This document shows, in pieces, positions 54,410-64,000 of a stretch of 64,000 nucleotides of DNA. The translations under genes were made by a program, and so were the position numbers. The stretch is from Chondrilla cf. caribensis (Eukaryota; Porifera; Demospongiae; Chondrillida; Chondrillidae): contig OZ026554.1 in the NCBI GenBank assembly GCA_964020155.1, positions 1,897,747 through 1,961,746 on the forward strand, written 5' to 3'. Under the pieces are notes generated by a model, which searched no databases, was not told where the DNA came from, and worked only from the letters and a program-made list of their open reading frames with translations. The number at the start of each line of letters is the position of its first letter. Within the stretch, counting starts at the first letter, position 1.

Positions 54410-54539
54410 CTATTTTTGTTTTTCAATGCCTACATAGTTGCAGTAATGGATACCTGTAGGTCTTCCCATAATGTAATTTGCCCATTGGTAGGTTTGACTG
54501 AATCCTTAAAAAAATTCACTTCTGTATCTTCAACATCTA

Positions 54540-54640
54540 GTATTCTCTGACGACTGGAGGTTCCTTGTAGTCCTAGTAGATCCAGTATCTCCACCATTTC
54601 CTTGTTCCTTGTCAAGACAAGAATGCCCTTGTGGCCATAG
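54540..54640 (-). pseudogene. Decayed collagen triple-helix fragment
   Basis: On the minus strand it reads GNGGDTGST and then, after a frame change, GLQGTSSR, that is, Gly-X-Y text with a shift. It matches the blocks at 5565, 9261 and 59,540. Confidence 0.6.
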
Positions 54641-55690
54641 AAGTTCTGAGTATGCATCATCCAATCTATTTTCTCACTCCTCAATCAGCCATATGTTATC
54701 GTGGCTGAGAGAGGTCACACGCATGAGCTGAGAAAAGATGCTATGGCCAGGGTACATACATGACTATTGTGGGAAGGAGAAGATTATTACAATTGTGTAT
54801 GGGAAATTTCCAGGGCTAGTACAATTGTGTATGAAGTATAATCCTTGAAGTTCCATCACTAGGTGGCATCAATATTGTGCATAAAAATTGTGTGGGTCTC
54901 AACCATTCAAGGTCTATGCTAAAAGTAACAATTCTCCTGGATGTGTGCCTATTTTTTTCAACAGCTGTGCTATAATGATGATTTGCTGCCATTTTTTGGT
55001 ATTAGTGCTAAGGATTCCCTATAATATAATCATAGATCTTCTATGGTATAATCAATCCAATCTAGGTGACATTTGTTTTGGCAAATAACAACAAAATGCA
55101 TAATATCATTTTGAAGCTTGACATGTAAACAATGTGGTAGAAACATAAATATAATATAATACAGAAATACACACACACACACATATATATATATTATATA
55201 AATATAATCCATTTTTCATGTGTACATGACAAAATATGCCATGTTTCCAAGATACTGAGGACTCAGGAGGCAGTCTTTGGACATCATATTAGGTACGTAG
55301 TTATTGGACACTGTTTGTAATAATAATATCATTACAAACAATATTAGCATGAGAAAATTTGGAAAAATAATAAACAGGGATTTGAATATTTACAAAAGTC
55401 CAACCCAAACAATAATACTGTATGTTGTCCAGAAATAGCCTCTGTGCCCAGTAATTGTCGACTAGGGTGCCTATATTTATTGCTCCGTAATACACTATGC
55501 ACAGATGGATTATGATGGCCGTATTGTGGCCTTGTAGCTGAGAACATTTCCTTCGCTGGGATTCTCTTCCGATCACTTTTTGTCTGTTTATTTATCTAGT
55601 CATCCTTCTGTCCATTGGGCTATCACTATAGCATTACCATAGTACCTCAACCTGCAGCTGTGCATCGTTTCTCGGCTCGTGGAAGCTCGG

Positions 55691-55693
<3 letters not shown>

Positions 55694-55756
<63 letters not shown>

Positions 55757-55764
55757 TGTGTGTG

Positions 55765-55834
<70 letters not shown>

Positions 55835-55846
55835 TGTGTGTGTTCT
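55694..55846. repeat. (GT)n microsatellite
   Basis: About 150 bp of GT with three or four single-base interruptions. Confidence 0.95.
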
Positions 55847-56232
55847 TACATTTGGGGTGTATATATAATGGCATTGTATTATGTTTTACACCATAGTCTG
55901 TAAAGTATGCAACAATATCATCTGAACACTCATGTTGTGCCAAAAATGTTAAAGAATTGAGATTATTATTACAACTATTGTACAATGTGGGATCCTTTCA
56001 CATATTTCATACACTTTACGAGGATTTGATTGTGTATGGTAGGTGCAAATTGTAATTACTTTTAACTTGAGATGTGGTAGAGCCTAAACAGTTGAATCGA
56101 ATATTAGTACATGTAATACCGTTTTCACATGCACCGCAAAAGTAGGTCGAACCCGGGTTAAAATAACTCGGGTTCGACCCGGGTTCGACCCACTTTCCGT
56201 TCACAAGGCCCATTGTAGTGCCGATTCGAAAG

Positions 56233-57498
56233 ATGGCGGACGTGAGACTCTTTCTCGTTTTTTTCATCGTTTGGTTGTATCGAAGATCCGTGGCTCGTCA
56301 GAGATCGCTCAGATCAAGTGAATCTGCACGGAGGGCTCGTATCCTTAGATTTAATCGCCTACAATCTGAACAGGTAGCCTACTTCATGCAGTTCTTGTTT
56401 GCTCGTCGTACGCTAGCTGCCCACACAAGACGATTGTTGTGGACGAAGACAAGGAACCGCACCTTCTTAAACGATATGGCTAGTTCCTGGACTGACAGAG
56501 AATGGAAACAGAATTTCAGGGTCAACAAAGCGACTTTTTCATTGTTATGTCGCGAACTTCGCGGTCGCCTGACAAGACAAAGTACCGTGCGAGATCCACT
56601 GTCAGTCGAGCAACGAGTGGCCATCAGTCTTTGGAGGTTAGGTACCAATGTTGAATACAGAACCATCAGTCATCTCTTCGGTGTTGGCATTTCAACAGTA
56701 TGCGTTGTTCTACACGACTTTTGTCAGTCTGTGGTTGATGTGATGGGACTCAGGTACCTCTCTCTTCCATCGGAAGATAAACTTCGTGCCATCAGGGATG
56801 GATTTCGGACCAAATGGGGCTTTCCGCAGTGCATAGGGGCTATTGATGGAACCCATATCCCAATCATTGCTCCTAAGGAGCACCCCTTGGACTATTACAA
56901 CCGCAAAGGATACCACTCTCTACTGATGCAGGCACTTGTTGATGACGAGTACAGATTTTTGAATGTGAATACAGGGTGGCCAGGCAGTGTTCATGATGCG
57001 AGAATGCTCAGTAATTCCAAACTGTTCCAAAAATGTGAAGCTGGAACATTTTTACCAAGGTGGGAAGAGTCGTTGGGAACTACCACGGTTCCTTTGTTAA
57101 TCTTAGGTGACCCTGCCTATCCGCTTCGGCCATGGCTGATGAAGCCATTTTCAGACACCGGATTGACACCAAGACAAAGAAAGTTTAATTATCAATTGAG
57201 TAGATCCCGGGTTGTAGTGGAAAATGCTTTTGGACGACTCAAAGGAAGGTGGAGAACACTTATGAAGAGAATAGATAATGACATAAAGTACGTCCCCACA
57301 TTGGTGATGGCATGCTGTGTACTCCACAACCTCTGTGAGCTGCATGGAGATCAGTGTGAAGATGATTGGCTTGTGGAAACATCCTCTTCAAATGCATCAG
57401 CCATTGCTAGTTCTACTGCAACCAGTACACTCACATCCGGCCAACAGAATGCAGTAACCATTAGGGAGGCACTATGCGATTACTTTGAGTCTCATTAA
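56233..57498 (+). CDS. PIF/Harbinger DDE transposase
   Basis: 421 residues from the ATG at 56,233 (AAAGATGGCG context); the frame is open a few codons upstream but only with a GTG. This is the nuclease that cuts and joins transposon ends in the nucleus. The DDE_4 domain spans about residues 190-385: CIGAIDGTHIPI supplies the first Asp, the second is in LILGDPAYPL, and VVENAFGRLKGRWR supplies the Glu. Between them lie YYNRKGYHSLLMQALVD and NTGWPGSVHDARM. An N-terminal helical region (LSVEQRVAISLWRLGT, YRTISHLFGVGISTV) resembles the HTH part of the family. Length is normal and no stop or frameshift is seen. An AATAAA at 57,585-57,590 could end its transcript. The partner needed for DNA binding in this family is the Myb-like protein encoded convergently. 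Confidence 0.95.
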   Translation: MADVRLFLVFFIVWLYRRSVARQRSLRSSESARRARILRFNRLQSEQVAYFMQFLFARRTLAAHTRRLLWTKTRNRTFLNDMASSWTDREWKQNFRVNKATFSLLCRELRGRLTRQSTVRDPLSVEQRVAISLWRLGTNVEYRTISHLFGVGISTVCVVLHDFCQSVVDVMGLRYLSLPSEDKLRAIRDGFRTKWGFPQCIGAIDGTHIPIIAPKEHPLDYYNRKGYHSLLMQALVDDEYRFLNVNTGWPGSVHDARMLSNSKLFQKCEAGTFLPRWEESLGTTTVPLLILGDPAYPLRPWLMKPFSDTGLTPRQRKFNYQLSRSRVVVENAFGRLKGRWRTLMKRIDNDIKYVPTLVMACCVLHNLCELHGDQCEDDWLVETSSSNASAIASSTATSTLTSGQQNAVTIREALCDYFESH

Positions 57499-57613
57499 CA
57501 AATAATTATTGTAAATTATCATCATCATAGTTAACATTATGATTACATGTAACATATATATATGTGTTAATTATATATAATTAGAATAAAATAGTGTTGA
57601 TAAATATAGTTTG

Positions 57614-58681
57614 TCATATCTCCTCCTCTGAGTCTTCCTCTGAGCGTCCTCTTTGTGGTGGACCAGGTGGAGTTGGGATCACCGGAGGATAAGCTGGTGG
57701 TGGCATGGAATACATATGGGGTGGTGGTGGTGGCATCATCATTGCCAAAGTGTCCTTCATAAAAGTTAAAAACATTTTATCTCTTTCCGCATCCCTTTTT
57801 CTTTGTTCTTCCTCCATTTCAAGTCTGCGGGTTTCCAACGCCATGAACTCTTTTCTGGACTCCTCCTGTCTAGCTAAGAACATATTAAACATGGCCTGGT
57901 TCGATCGCTCCACTTTATCTAACTTTGACTGCCGTCTTCTCTTTTTGGGAGGCTCAGAGGTCTGACCCGAAGGACCTGGCAGCTGTGGTGTAGTGGTGGT
58001 TGTGGAAGGTGGTGCTGTGGATGTGGATGTAGTGGTGGTTGTGGAAGGTGGTGCTGTGGATGTGGATGTAGTGGTGGTTGTGGAAGGTGGTGCTGTGGAT
58101 GTGGATGTAGTGGTGGTTGTGGAAGGTGGTGCTGCGGATGTGGATGTAGTGGTGGTTGTGGATGTAGCGGATGGTGGTGCTGTGGATGAAGTGGATGTCA
58201 GCAGTGCTGTAGGTGTAGATGGTGGTGTTGTGGATGTGGATGGTGTGAGTGTTGTATGTGTAGTGAGCGATGGTGATGGTGAAGATCTTTGTTCTTCATT
58301 GCTTCCTAGGTCAGCACTGTCCAAGAGTATAGGGGGACTGACAACAGCTCTCCGTCCTATGACACCATGAATGTCCATGAACCACTTGAAGTTAACAAAA
58401 ATTTCACTTTCGTCCAGCTCATCATCCGAATCTACGCCAACGCCACTTGCACGCAATCTATCCCTCGTCTCCTTGTACCTTTTCTTCAAACCCTTAATCT
58501 TTTCTCTGCATTGTTGATACGTGCGAATATATCCCTTGCTCCCCAGGGCTTCAGCAATGCGCCTGTAAGGCACGACATTCCGCACAGCGCCCAAAAGTTC
58601 GCGTTGGATCGATTCCTCTCCCCAAATTTCGAGTAGAGCTTTGATCTCTTCGTCTGTCCAAGTTCGTCCGCGTTCTGCCAT
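57614..58681 (-). CDS. PIF/Harbinger Myb/SANT-like DNA-binding protein
   Basis: 355 residues from the ATG at 58,681 (MAERGRTWTDEEIKALLEIW). Residues 1-85 form a Myb/SANT-like trihelix domain (WTDEEIKALLEIW, then YQQCREKIKGLKKRYKE). A low-complexity Thr/Ser/Pro linker (about 120-235) comes from a 39-bp tandem repeat at 57,985-58,160. A basic patch PPKKRRRQSK is a likely nuclear localisation signal, followed by a helical segment (ERSNQAMFNMFLARQEESRK) and a Pro-rich acidic end. In this superfamily the second protein binds subterminal transposon DNA and brings the transposase into the nucleus. It is convergent with the transposase, with 115 bp between stops. Confidence 0.9.
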   Translation of the reverse strand: MAERGRTWTDEEIKALLEIWGEESIQRELLGAVRNVVPYRRIAEALGSKGYIRTYQQCREKIKGLKKRYKETRDRLRASGVGVDSDDELDESEIFVNFKWFMDIHGVIGRRAVVSPPILLDSADLGSNEEQRSSPSPSLTTHTTLTPSTSTTPPSTPTALLTSTSSTAPPSATSTTTTTSTSAAPPSTTTTTSTSTAPPSTTTTTSTSTAPPSTTTTTSTSTAPPSTTTTTPQLPGPSGQTSEPPKKRRRQSKLDKVERSNQAMFNMFLARQEESRKEFMALETRRLEMEEEQRKRDAERDKMFLTFMKDTLAMMMPPPPPHMYSMPPPAYPPVIPTPPGPPQRGRSEEDSEEEI

Positions 58682-59539
58682 CTCCAACCGTAGCGAGGTT
58701 CACAGTGAACACAATTCTTCTTCACACGTTATACGATAAGCATACTTGCAAATTTAATCGCAGACGTGTCGATCTAACAGAATCCAGTTCTGATTAACAG
58801 TTCCCCTCTGTCCATTGTACGGCTTGGAGTCCTGCGGTCCAGTTAAAACTGACAAGAAAATCCCTCTCGTCCACCTTCTCGCAAGAATTAACACCGCTAC
58901 CGCTGGATGTTCGCGTTGAATCCATTGAATCCCCTTGACCCCATCGTATCGTTTGTGTTCCGCCATTTTTAACCCACTTCTAACCGGGTCGAACCCTACT
59001 TTCTATGCGGGGTCGCCTCGATTATCTAACTCGGGTTCGACCCGGTTACGCAATGTCATGTGAACGCTCTAAACCGGGTTCGACTCGGGTTCGACCCGCT
59101 TTACGGCGTCCATGTGAAAACGGTATAACAAAGACGTGAATCAGAATGACATTTGACAGAAGTAGTTTTATACTTTTGTATGAAGCGTTATTATTATAGT
59201 ATTCTTAAGGTTGGAGATCTTATACATTCTTAGTAATACTTGGGAGTGCTGTAAGTATATTATCTATTTAGTATAAATTTTATTTAGTATAATACAGCTT
59301 ACCAATCATCTCAAATCCTACATTGTTCACACTATACTCACAGAACACATGTAACAACAATGCATGCTACTGCCTTAATTGCCTTATACCTTATTGTACT
59401 TATATTATTGTTATGGCTATTGTTGTTTTGCAACTCCTGCATAGTTGCACTAATGAATAACTGTAGGTCTTCCCATAATGTAATTTGCAATTAGTAGGTT
59501 TGACTGAATCCTTAAAAAGCATTCACTTGTGTATCTTCA

Positions 59540-59705
59540 ACATATCCCAGTGCTCCTGGTTGTCTAGAAGTTCCTTGTAGTCCTAGTAGATCCAGTATCT
59601 CCAACATCTCCTGGTTCCTTGTCAAGACGAGAAGGCTCTTGTGGTCCTTGTGACTCTTTTAACACATCATTTGATTTCCAGGATGTCCTTGTGACCGTCT
59701 TTCTC
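59540..59705 (-). pseudogene. Decayed collagen triple-helix fragment
   Basis: This is the fourth copy of the degenerate block (CCTTGTAGTCCTAGTAGATCC, TTGTGGTCCTTGTGACTC, GGATGTCCTTGTGACC). Confidence 0.6.
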
Positions 59706-60404
59706 TTTTCATATGGCTTTATGAGCATCTGTACATGTTGTCTATTTCATGTTACAGGAACTAAAGCACATGTAGTGTACACAGGGTTTCATACCAGTAA
59801 AATAATTACGTGCAATAGCAGAAGTTGAAAATTAATAGTATGCACATGGCATTGACTGCATAAGGTCTCTAGCATCATCTATAATTATCACAGTAGCATC
59901 AGTCGTTGATTTAAGCATTATAACAAGGTTGTTTTATGTTTTGACAGTAATAAGAATCAACCCTTAGGAACAAAATGCTATTGTCTTTGGAAATCTTTTG
60001 GATTGTCTCTGAAGGTATATCGCCGTCTTTCAAAGTAGTTTGCTTTCTTCAAAAAGCTGTTTGGATGTTGATATTGATATTGATATTGATAATATTAACT
60101 TTAAGCAGGAATTGTCCCATCAGCTAAAGATGGTCTACCTGGGAGCCCTGCATAACATGTACATAGTACATAATAACAAGCAATGTTCAGTTATTCAAAA
60201 CTCATACTATCTAATAATTCATATTCTAAAATGGCACTACAGTACAATGAGTTAGCACTAATTACATCTGGTCTTAAACAGTAATAACTTCCTGAAGGCC
60301 TTCAAATCAGAATGTTGAAATCACTTTGAAAGTAAATGAAGCATAATATTATATAAACATACACAGATAAAGAATTAAGCATTTATTATTGCATGTTTTG
60401 TGCA

Positions 60405-60461
<57 letters not shown>

Positions 60462-61411
60462 GTGTGCGTGCACGCTCGTGTGTATGTGTGTTTACCAAAT
60501 GCAAATCATTTTTGTATGTATCCATGTAGAAAACACTGAATTGGTCACTTTTCTCTCTTAGTGGAGAATTGGTCATTGTTTGGAGGAGAAAGCGAAGATT
60601 TAGTTCCACTTTGCTGTATGATTCTGTTACGTTTACATGTTATCAGGTTTTTCAGCTGCTGACCTAATTCCTCTGATAGAACTGGTGTGAATAGTAATTT
60701 TACCAACCTCCATATGCAACACTTAAGAATTGGTGAATATATAGAATTCAACCTCACACAATGAACATGTATACATATAATCCGTAATTAATGCAGTAAA
60801 CATGATTTGTTGTATGGTTAAGGGGAGGATCAAAGGGCAAAACTGTGCATTTGCTTCTGATACTGCACACTTTTGTGACCGCAAGTGTGCAGTATCAACT
60901 AAGCGCCCATCTCTAATCATAACAATCGACCACAATTTAAAATTCTCACTCCATTGTCTGGCTTCATAACGTCAATCATGAACTCAATACTAATACATAC
61001 TTTTCAACAGTAAGTATAACATGTACAAATTATTTAAAGATAAGAAATCTACGAAGGTTCCTAAAAGCGAGCAAATGTCCATGATGTCTAACTGCTTTTC
61101 GGGTGTTAACACCCGCACATGTGAACGCTTAATACCCATCGCAACAGCGGAAACATGCTTATTTCGAATCGTCGAGAATGAAAAATTCGGGTGGAATTCG
61201 AGCGCAACGGATTCGCCGAATAGAATATCGAAGGTTCTAACTCTAGAAGAGACGCCGCCCAAGTACAGGGGGAGGTAGAATTACTTGTTTATGAGGGAGG
61301 GTTTGTTTTCGCATCTCTTGAATAACGTCGCGAATAAGAAAATAGAAGAACAGGAGCTAAGAATGAAATGCGTCTTCGAATAAAATTTCAAATAAGCGCC
61401 CACAACAAGCC

Positions 61412-61526
61412 GGTTACAGTACGTCCAAGTGTGCATTGGCTCTTTATTGCACTCGCCCTCGGGCGCTTCGCGCCCTCGTGACTCGAGCAATAAATACGCC
61501 AATGCACACTTGGACGTACTGTAACC
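61412..61526. repeat. Palindrome 3: about 43-bp arms around a CGAGGGCGCGAAGCGCCCGAGG core
   Basis: Arms start GGTTACAGTACGTCCAAGTG and end with its complement. The core, read on the minus strand, is ACGAGGGCGCGAAGCGCCCG then AGG. It lies about 100 bp from the stop codon of collagen 3. Confidence 0.95.
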
Positions 61527-61630
61527 ATAACATGTAAGCCTACAGCACTAATTATAAATTAGAATTTCACATTTAATTTCAGAATATGTTGTATGCACCA
61601 TCCTATGTCTCCTTTTGCTCCTTATGGCCC

Positions 61631-62598
61631 TCAGCGTCCTATCTCTCCTTGTGGTCCTGGTGGTCCTGGGGGTCCTATGTCTCCTTTTAGTCCTTGTGGT
61701 CCTAGGGGTCCCATGTCTCCTTGTGGTCCTGGTGGTCCTTGGGGTCCTATGTCTCCTTTTAGTCCTTGTGGTCCTAGGGGTCCCATGTCTCCTTGTGGTC
61801 CTTGTGGTCCTTGGGATCCTATGTCTCCTTTTGTTCCTTGTGGTCCTTGGGGTCCTTGGGGTCCTGGGGGTCCTCTGTCTCCTTGTGGTCCTGAATCCCC
61901 CTGTTCACCATCTGTTCCATTACGTCCTGGCAATCCTGTGTCTCCTTTCAAGCCTGGTTCACCTTTTGGGCCAGCATTCCCTGTTTGTCCTATTTCTCCA
62001 CGTTCACCTTTTGTTCCATTAACTCCTTTTTCTCCTACGTCACCCTTTTCACCATTTGTCCCATTGGGTCCTGTTGGTCCTCGGGGTCCTCTGTCTCCTT
62101 GTGGTCCTTGACCCCCCTTTTTCCCATCTGTTCCATCACGTCCTGGCAATCCTGTGTCTCCTTTCAATCCTGATGCACCTTTCTGTCCATCACTTCCTGT
62201 TTGTCCTGTTTCTCCGCGTTCACCTTTTGTTCCTTTGAGACCTTGTGCCCCTGGGGGTCCCATGTCACCTTGTAGTCCTGGATCCCCCTGTTCACCATCT
62301 GTTCCATTGCGTCCTGGCACTCCTGCTTCTCCTTTTTGTCCATTATTTCCTGTTTGTCCTCTTTTTCCACGGTCACCTTTTGTTCCATTAACTCCTTTTT
62401 CTCCTACGTTACCCTTTTCTCCGTTTGTTCCATTGGGTCCTCTTGGTCCTCGGAGTCCTCTGTCTCCTTGTGGTCCAGGATCTCCCTTCTCACCCTTTGT
62501 TCCATTTACCCCATCTGGTCCCGGGGTTCCTCTATTCCCTTTTTCTCCAGGTGGACAATTGCAAACATCTTGTCGTCTAGTTCTTTCCAGGAGCTTAT
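61631..62598 (-). CDS. Short collagen 3, triple-helix exon (first exon beyond window)
   Basis: 322 codons including the stop. The acceptor at 62,599 (ctttcaaacag) and first residues [20 protein letters not shown] match collagens 1 and 2. Gly-X-Y runs to GEIGR-TGA with no C-terminal domain. NGT sequons recur. The intron to the right matches that of collagen 2 almost base for base for 1.4 kb, which places the missing signal-peptide exon about 0.9 kb past the window end. Confidence 0.85.
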
Positions 62599-64000
62599 CT
62601 GTTTGAAAGTGAAAGAGTTCATGTAATCCAAATTAGCAATGTGATTATATGGATTAGCACATATTATACATTCAATGTAGAATATGAGTTTGTGCATATA
62701 TCCCTGAGACAACAAAGAGAGTTTCTCCTGCATGTTAACACAAATTCACCTTTTGGTATGGTGTTATGTATAAGTTGTACTAATTCAGACATAGTTGAAA
62801 AGAGGCTTGTCTGAATGTCAATAATAATAAAATTATGACATTTATTTGTTGTGTAAGCGCAATTTATGCATAAAATGATAGCTATAGTATGTACACATCA
62901 ATAATGGTTACAGGAACGTCCTAGTGTAAATGATCTTGAGGTAATTATCAGGAAAGTATAAGGGGCACTGCCATTATTGAACAGAGTGTTAACACCGGTG
63001 TCCTGTTACGTTGAATATTGACAGTTCTCTATGAGTGTCTATGATTAATTTTCCCTTATGGAAACTAACACCTAACAAGGTGAATTTTACCTGACAAATT
63101 ATTAAATCACTGGATTTATGCTGAACCAGCCGAAAATAGACCGAAGTCCTATTTTAATGACAAGCAGTGATTACCTCACAGTCATCCAAATCATCAACAA
63201 TGAACCACAGACAGCTGTTTCACTCTCATTTGAGTTCATCAGTGTGGTGCACCCTGTACATCAGTTGGATGACTGTCCTCATCTTATCATTCTGACACAC
63301 AAGTAAACACTTGTGGTCTTCATGATAAGTGAGGATGGAGGCTTACAGTCAGGGTGTGACTGCGTGCTCTGATGGTTAGGGAAGGTTTATTGCAAATAAG
63401 CCTGTACAAGGCCTAAGATTGACAAATTGTATCACTGGATTTATGCCGATCCAGCTAAAAATAGACCAAAGTCTCTATTGGCTGGGGGATCGAAGTCCTA
63501 TTTTGCATGATGGCAACCAGTGATTACCTCCTAGTTATGAGCTCAAATGAGAGTGAAACAGTCCTTTTACATATTGGGCAACTTACAGAGAAATGACTCA
63601 ATGCTCAGTTGAGTCTTTCAGAATAGTGGCACCCTCTACATTCATTAGCAGGCCAGAGTAAATTTCCAGCCAAGGCTACATTATCAGTCACAAATCACCT
63701 TTGATTCTGTGCATTTTAAGGGGTTCCCACATACATACACAGGTTAACCCCAATTAAGAGATCAATCTAGGGTTGGGATAGAGACTAGATTTTGATCAGT
63801 TATCAGGTAATCCAGGTGTACTATGCTAAGACAAACCTTGGCCATGTGCAGGTTTTAATGCCTCTGGCTAATAAATGCAAGATTTCTGCACTTTCACTAT
63901 TGTTTGTGGCTTTGGATTCTGAATAAGAACCTGATTTTTAGTCCTTTGTACAAGCATACAAGCCCATAATTATTAGCCAAATTGACACTTGTGGAAGTTT
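62599..64000. other. Collagen 3 intron, near-duplicate of 51,494-52,897
   Basis: It is collinear with the collagen 2 intron at a constant offset of about 11,104 bp with few differences, including the 1.3-kb insert from 62,823 on. No coding sequence. Confidence 0.85.

Larger units (their letters stand above)
54034..56116. other. 5' flank of collagen 2, repeats
   Basis: No gene. Positions 54,040-54,640 repeat the upstream flank of collagen 1. (GT)n tracts lie at 54,343-54,408 and 55,694-55,846. An (AC)/(AT) tract is near 55,170-55,200. Confidence 0.5.
56117..59125. mobile_element. PIF/Harbinger DNA transposon, apparently complete
   Basis: 3,009 bp. Ends TACCGTTTTCACATGCACCG and CGTCCATGTGAAAACGGTA are inverted, and the similarity continues inward through GGGTCGAACCCG-type subterminal repeats. 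It is flanked by TAA (56,114-56,116 and 59,126-59,128), the 3-bp target duplication usual for this superfamily. It carries the two expected convergent genes, a DDE transposase and a Myb/SANT protein, both open, so it may be recent. It lies within a decayed collagen-unit flank. Confidence 0.95.
59129..61630. other. Collagen-unit flank and intergenic repeats
   Basis: No gene. Positions 59,290-60,000 repeat the flank at 5280-5850. A (GT)n tract is at 60,411-60,470. Short plus-strand open frame 61,021-61,278 has no recognisable domain. Positions 61,540-61,610 repeat the 3' flank of the other collagens. Confidence 0.45.

Noticed and set aside
56218..56232. Earlier transposase start
   Set aside because: The upstream codon is GTG; the ATG at 56,233 has a good context and fits the family length. 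The Myb protein likewise starts at ATG 58,681, not the TTG before it.

Overview
This window is animal nuclear DNA, most likely from a sponge (demosponge). The reasons are many short exons with GT..AG introns and matched splice phases, an adhesion-type GPCR, tandem spongin-like short collagens, a TKL kinase N-lobe with an N-terminal coiled coil of the sort expanded in sponges, CYLD-type CAP-Gly exons, dense (GT)n/(CA)n and ACGT-rich repeats, TA-target MITEs and a PIF/Harbinger transposon. The taxon is inferred from gene content only.

Left part (1-13,745). Two related minus-strand genes or gene fragments carry CYLD-like CAP-Gly exons: a partial copy at 560-3129 and a fuller one at 10,852-13,080, where CAP-Gly exons join a coiled coil and the N-lobe of a TKL kinase that stops abruptly. 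Between them lies collagen gene 1 (minus, 6378-8714) with decayed collagen pieces on both sides.

Centre (13,746-46,123). One plus-strand gene of about 50 exons, reconstructed here exon by exon with every splice phase compatible, encodes an adhesion GPCR of about 2,060 residues. Its ectodomain contains the block HRM / SEA-like / Cys-rich / HRM / GAIN / GPS twice. The first block ends in a GPS without the HL-T cleavage site and runs into two Ig domains and a further HRM / SEA-like / Cys-rich half block. The second block ends in a canonical GPS followed by seven membrane segments and a cytoplasmic tail. Its introns hold MITEs, minisatellites, a tRNA-like sequence and two large palindromes.

Right part (46,124-64,000). 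Collagen gene 2 (minus, 48,240-54,033, 1,150 residues) and the 3' portion of collagen gene 3 (minus, 61,631-62,598, first exon beyond the window) continue the collagen array. An apparently intact 3,009-bp PIF/Harbinger transposon (56,117-59,125) with transposase, Myb/SANT protein, terminal inverted repeats and TAA target duplication sits between them. The paralogous introns show a 1.3-kb insertion shared by collagens 2 and 3 but absent from collagen 1.

The kinase gene and the GPCR are divergent, with about 0.7 kb between coding ends. The collagen array is interrupted by the kinase/GPCR block, so the locus looks like a repeatedly duplicated secreted-matrix cluster around a receptor gene. Exon boundaries, homologies and domain names come from reading the sequence; no searches were run.
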